NCBI GenBank assembly: GCA_034509925.1
Contig: CM067527.1
Span: forward strand, 9,684,001-9,748,000
From: Hirudinaria manillensis
Taxonomy: Eukaryota > Annelida > Clitellata > Hirudinida > Hirudinidae
Direction of reading: 5' to 3'
Length of the DNA stretch: 64,000 nucleotides
Shown here: positions 60,719-64,000 of the stretch, piece by piece
Position numbering within the stretch: the first letter of the stretch is position 1
Layout: every line of letters starts with the position of its first letter
The notes under the pieces: generated by a model
The model's input: only the letters and a program-made list of their open reading frames with translations
Databases searched by the model: none
What the model was told of the DNA's origin: nothing
Program-made: the position numbers and the translations under genes

Positions 60719-62794
60719 ATGAATTCATACGTTTTATTCCTGTCTTTGTTCCTAACGTCGACAAGAGGAGAAAGTAACCCTTTTAAAGGATATTCTATTA
60801 AAATAAATTTATTTTAAGTTTTACGATTTCTAAACAAATATCGAGGAATTAAAAAAAAAATATTTACTCGAATGTAGCCTCGATTTTTATGTTCGATGCG
60901 AATAATGTCGTAGGAACTACAAATGAAGATTGTATTTATGCCAGGTGCTCATCTAAAAAATTTTATTCTTGTTATGGACTCTGGCAACATTTACCAACTG
61001 TCCATGGACGATTCATCAGAGTACTTCACTGGTAAACACGAATTTGTGGTCGACGCACCATACTTAAACAGCAAGAGTTTCCAAATTAAATTCACTTCAG
61101 TTTTTGGAAGCTGCCAGAGTTCGTCAATAGGATATTTTATGCAAACTTATAAGCAGTTCTTTTCCTCATTAACTTTGGATCATTTGGGTAAAATTAAACG
61201 GTTTCAGTTCATTTATTTATTCCAGCACGTCTAAATATTTTGCTTGTTCTTCAAAAGGAGGATAACGAATCTGTGATGTTGTGCCTGGTTTTAACGAGAA
61301 TACATTTTATGCTTTGCTGAAAAACAATTCCATCACACATTTCAATTTGATCGAAGCAAAATTTTCCATAATTCTTGCGCCGAGTGATGAATGTCTTTCC
61401 AATCTTCAACTGGATCATGAAAACCGGTAAGAGACTCGACCTGATAGCCCTGTTGCATTTATTCTTTTTTAAGAAATGGCCATAATTTGATTATACTTTA
61501 CTTAACCTTGAATTTCTTTCAGTCTCTTGTACTATTTGAAAGGCTGCAATCGTAATGAAAACTCGCAGTTAAGGATTCTAGATCTTGAAAAATCATTGAT
61601 TTCAAACTTTCAATCATTATCGCGACACGTTCGAAACTTTGAAATAGATTTTAGAAGTCAGTTGGATTTAAACTGAAGTTTTTTATTTTATTTTATTGAA
61701 AAGTTTTCTAAAATGACTTTTGGAATTTTTGAAATAAATTGATCAAAATTCACATTTATTTCAGAAAGCGAAATATTTGCAATTTCTGAGAACGATATTT
61801 TATTAAAGGGAAAACTTGGTGAATCTAAAAAGGTCGACTTAGAAGAAATTACAAATTTCAATCAACAGGTAGTTGATATTGCAGTCACTCCTATTAACGA
61901 ATTACATTTCTAATTTGTTGATTTATTATATTTTTACAAGTTTAGTTTTCAAAATCGGAGTAAAAAAATTGAACGCGATTATTTTATTTATATATTTAAT
62001 AATCTTTTATATTGATTTTGTAACATCAATAAGATGTAGGAGTTAAAAAATAAACCAACAGCTATGTGACAGATCACACGATCAATTTTAGTTTGGTTAA
62101 AACGAATTTAAAATTTGAAACATTTGTAAAGTTGGATATTTCATGAAAAATTATCACGATTGAAAACTGGTTAGTCATGACTGCCATGTCAACTTTGTAA
62201 TTTCTACTTCTAGAGACATTAGAAAAATAAGCAGGTCAGATGGTACAGCAAACCGTGTTTATGAATCCACTCCGTTCAGAAACCCAAGAGCTGTTGCTTT
62301 TCTCCATTGTTAGTCTGTTAATCAAAATAATTCAATGCTTTCATGATTTCAATAATTACACTTTTAATATGCATTTCGATAATTACCAGAATCATTATTT
62401 AATAGCAGAAGCTAATTAGAAATATTTCAAGTTGGAAGAAATAAATTAATTAGGATATCATCAAAGATGAACCAAAACTTAAAAAAAAATAAACATTTAA
62501 TAAATGTTAATCTTAACCTTTTTAGACAATAGCATATAAATCAATAATACCAATACGATTCATTTTATCAATAATATCCCATTTTTACCATAATAAATGT
62601 TAATCTTAACCTTTTTAGACAATAGCATATAAATCAATAACACCAATGCGATTGATTTTATCAATAATATCCCATTTTTACCATTTTCAGTTCCAAATTC
62701 AAGTGCAACGATTGATATTTACAAATCAGAAGCAATTCCGTTGATTTTCATATTTGTTCTAAATCTCATCAATCTTGAATCGTACAATGTTTGA
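60719..62794 (+). pseudogene. G12: family member with several lesions
   Basis: Exons 60719-60773 (MNSYVLFLSLFLTSTRGE), 60945-61187 (FILVMDSGNIYQLSMDD), about 61267-61426 (ICDVVPGF), 61523-61656 (LLYYLKGC), 61765-61913 (SEIFAISENDILLKGKL), 62214-62308 (FRNPRAVAFLH), 62691-62794 (linker and LIFIFVLNLINLESYNV). Three problems: exon 3 lacks an AG at the homologous position, and the available acceptors bring in TAA; exon 5 ends in TAA after VTPINELHF where relatives continue with YYI; no donor GT follows the YYI-like remnant. Every other exon is well preserved, so the decay is recent, or it is a sequencing problem. Confidence 0.65.
62501..62686. repeat. 93-bp tandem duplication
   Basis: Two nearly identical units (62501-62593, 62594-62686) in the last intron of G12. 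Confidence 0.9.
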
Positions 62795-63284
62795 CGATAA
62801 TTGAACCCTGCTTCGAACAAGTGCTTCTTAAGTGATATTACATGCAAACCGAGTTCATTTGGATTTCCAATATTTGGCAAAAATTCAATTTCATTACAAT
62901 TCCATAAAATTGACGAATAATAAATTTTTCGTCTTTCGATGGTCTCGTCTAAACCACCCGGATGGAGCAGACTGTAAAACCTCCAGGACGTGTCATTGGA
63001 GAGGCTGGAAAAACCGTGTGTGTCTGCTGAATGCGCTGATCCTGGTGTTGTCGAAGTGCCTGCAGATCGAGTCGTTGAGCAGGGGATTTTAAGTTTATTT
63101 TTGTGACAGTCGTTTGCCTAGAATTGTAAACAACTAACAGATGATTGCATTCACGTTGGGCGATCATATAATATTGAGATCATGTAAGATATTCTGGAAT
63201 GACGTGCGATCGATCTGTATATATATATACATATCATACTCTTATCGATTCTATATATATACACATGGTACATAATCTCCGAGT
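62795..63284. other. Spacer with GC-richer patch
   Basis: 62940-63095 is GC-richer than its surroundings; not identified. (TA)n runs near 63220 and 63250. Confidence 0.4.
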
Positions 63285-63686
63285 AAATGCATTAACAAAA
63301 CACAAGAATCTCTGAATTGAATTTAATGCAATTTAAAATGTCATCATAGAATAATTGATTTAATATTTTAAAATCAGATCGAAATAACAAACTTAAACTT
63401 TTTGTTATTTTTCTATTCCTAATATCAACACATTCAGTTTCCATGGAGAGCAGGAGACGCAATTCTTTCTCATTAAGTCGCATGTTTCAACAACATGTGG
63501 ACAGTTGACTAAGAATGAAAGCTTCTTCATCGTTCAAATGTTGAGGCTGATAAAAATGTAAGCCACAAATGGATCTGCCTTTATTGATAATAAATTATTT
63601 CCAATCGTAATTGCTGACAGTTTAACAATTTTTAATGGAAATATAAAAACATTAACATTATTTACAGGCTCGGATCGGTTACTGCC

Positions 63687-64000
63687 ATAAAATTATTCCT
63701 GTTGGCTCTTTTTGTTTATATGTCATTAGCAAAGTTAACTGGTAATGTTAGATATTTTCTCGTTTTATCACATTTAAAGAATTCATTTCAGTTGAATTAA
63801 TATGTTTGAAATTTTATTCGATCTGGCGATCATTTAGAAACGAATTTCCTTCTAACATCCCACTAACCAATCGTTATTTCAGATCGATTGCTTCAAAAGG
63901 GTTTCATTATCATTTCCACTACAGATGTTGTTCTGTTGAGTGCGTATAATTCATCGAAAATCTTTGGTGAAAAGCACAACATCTCAAATGCTTTTTTCCT
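63687..64000 (+). CDS. G13: family member, 5' part, ATA in place of start codon
   Basis: Exon 63687-63741 is 55 nt, the standard first-exon length, and reads as a signal peptide (KLFLLALFVYMSLAKLT after the first codon) but begins with ATA. Exon 2 starts at 63883 after TATTTCAG and is open to the window end (LLQKGFIIISTTDVVLLSAY). Either the start codon is lost, or translation begins at the in-frame ATG at 63720 (M of YMSLAKLT), which would give a very short leader. Confidence 0.6.

Overview
The window is AT-rich, intron-bearing animal DNA. Short GT-AG introns, an SLC23-type transporter fragment, a Helitron, R2-like and CR1-like non-LTR elements and Ty3-like LTR elements point to an invertebrate, most likely an arthropod such as a springtail or mite; the species cannot be fixed from sequence alone. 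Nothing is bacterial: no operons and no CRISPR array.

Layout. 0.1-2.3 kb: 3' part of an SLC23 nucleobase/ascorbate transporter gene that seems to lack its core exons. 3.3-3.9 kb: a four-exon gene for a 51-residue secreted cysteine peptide. 5.4-64 kb: a cluster of at least 13 loci of one unrecognised family, labelled G1-G13. I built gene models by hand from splice sites; nine close exactly in frame: G1 568 aa, G3 358 aa, G4 758 aa (minus), G5 333 aa (minus), G6 316 aa, G7 319 aa, G8 314 aa, G10 82 aa, G11 316 aa. G2 is 5'-truncated, G9 and G12 are broken, and G13 runs off the window and has ATA where its ATG should be.

A typical member has a signal peptide ending at a phase-1 intron, five exons with recurring beta-strand-like motifs (probably about six sheets of a beta-propeller, loosely YWTD-like), and a last exon or exons with a polar, often Thr/Ser-rich linker and a hydrophobic C-terminal tail typical of GPI-anchor signals. 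The products are therefore probably cell-surface or secreted. Exons 2-6 form a cassette with phase 1 at both ends; G1 and G4 carry it twice, while G10 has lost it and keeps only signal, stalk and tail.

Mobile DNA. Six copies of one small LTR retrotransposon lie in introns or between genes (7638-9335, solo LTRs at 23642 and 31089, 37246-39118, 41938-43326, 50398-51231). They have TG..CA LTRs of about 300 bp, a tRNA-Leu primer-binding site, 4-bp target duplications and a purine tract. The only ORF encodes an N-terminal SAP domain; there is no pol. The first copy has identical LTRs and an intact 346-codon ORF. A 1.6-kb Helitron remnant (46374-47981) and R2-like and CR1-like pieces fill the rest, many of them in the 5.4-kb last intron of G7.

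G6 and G7 are a tandem block duplication (about 29.4-34.8 and 35.6-46.0 kb). Each block holds a retroelement insertion whose empty site is preserved in the other block.
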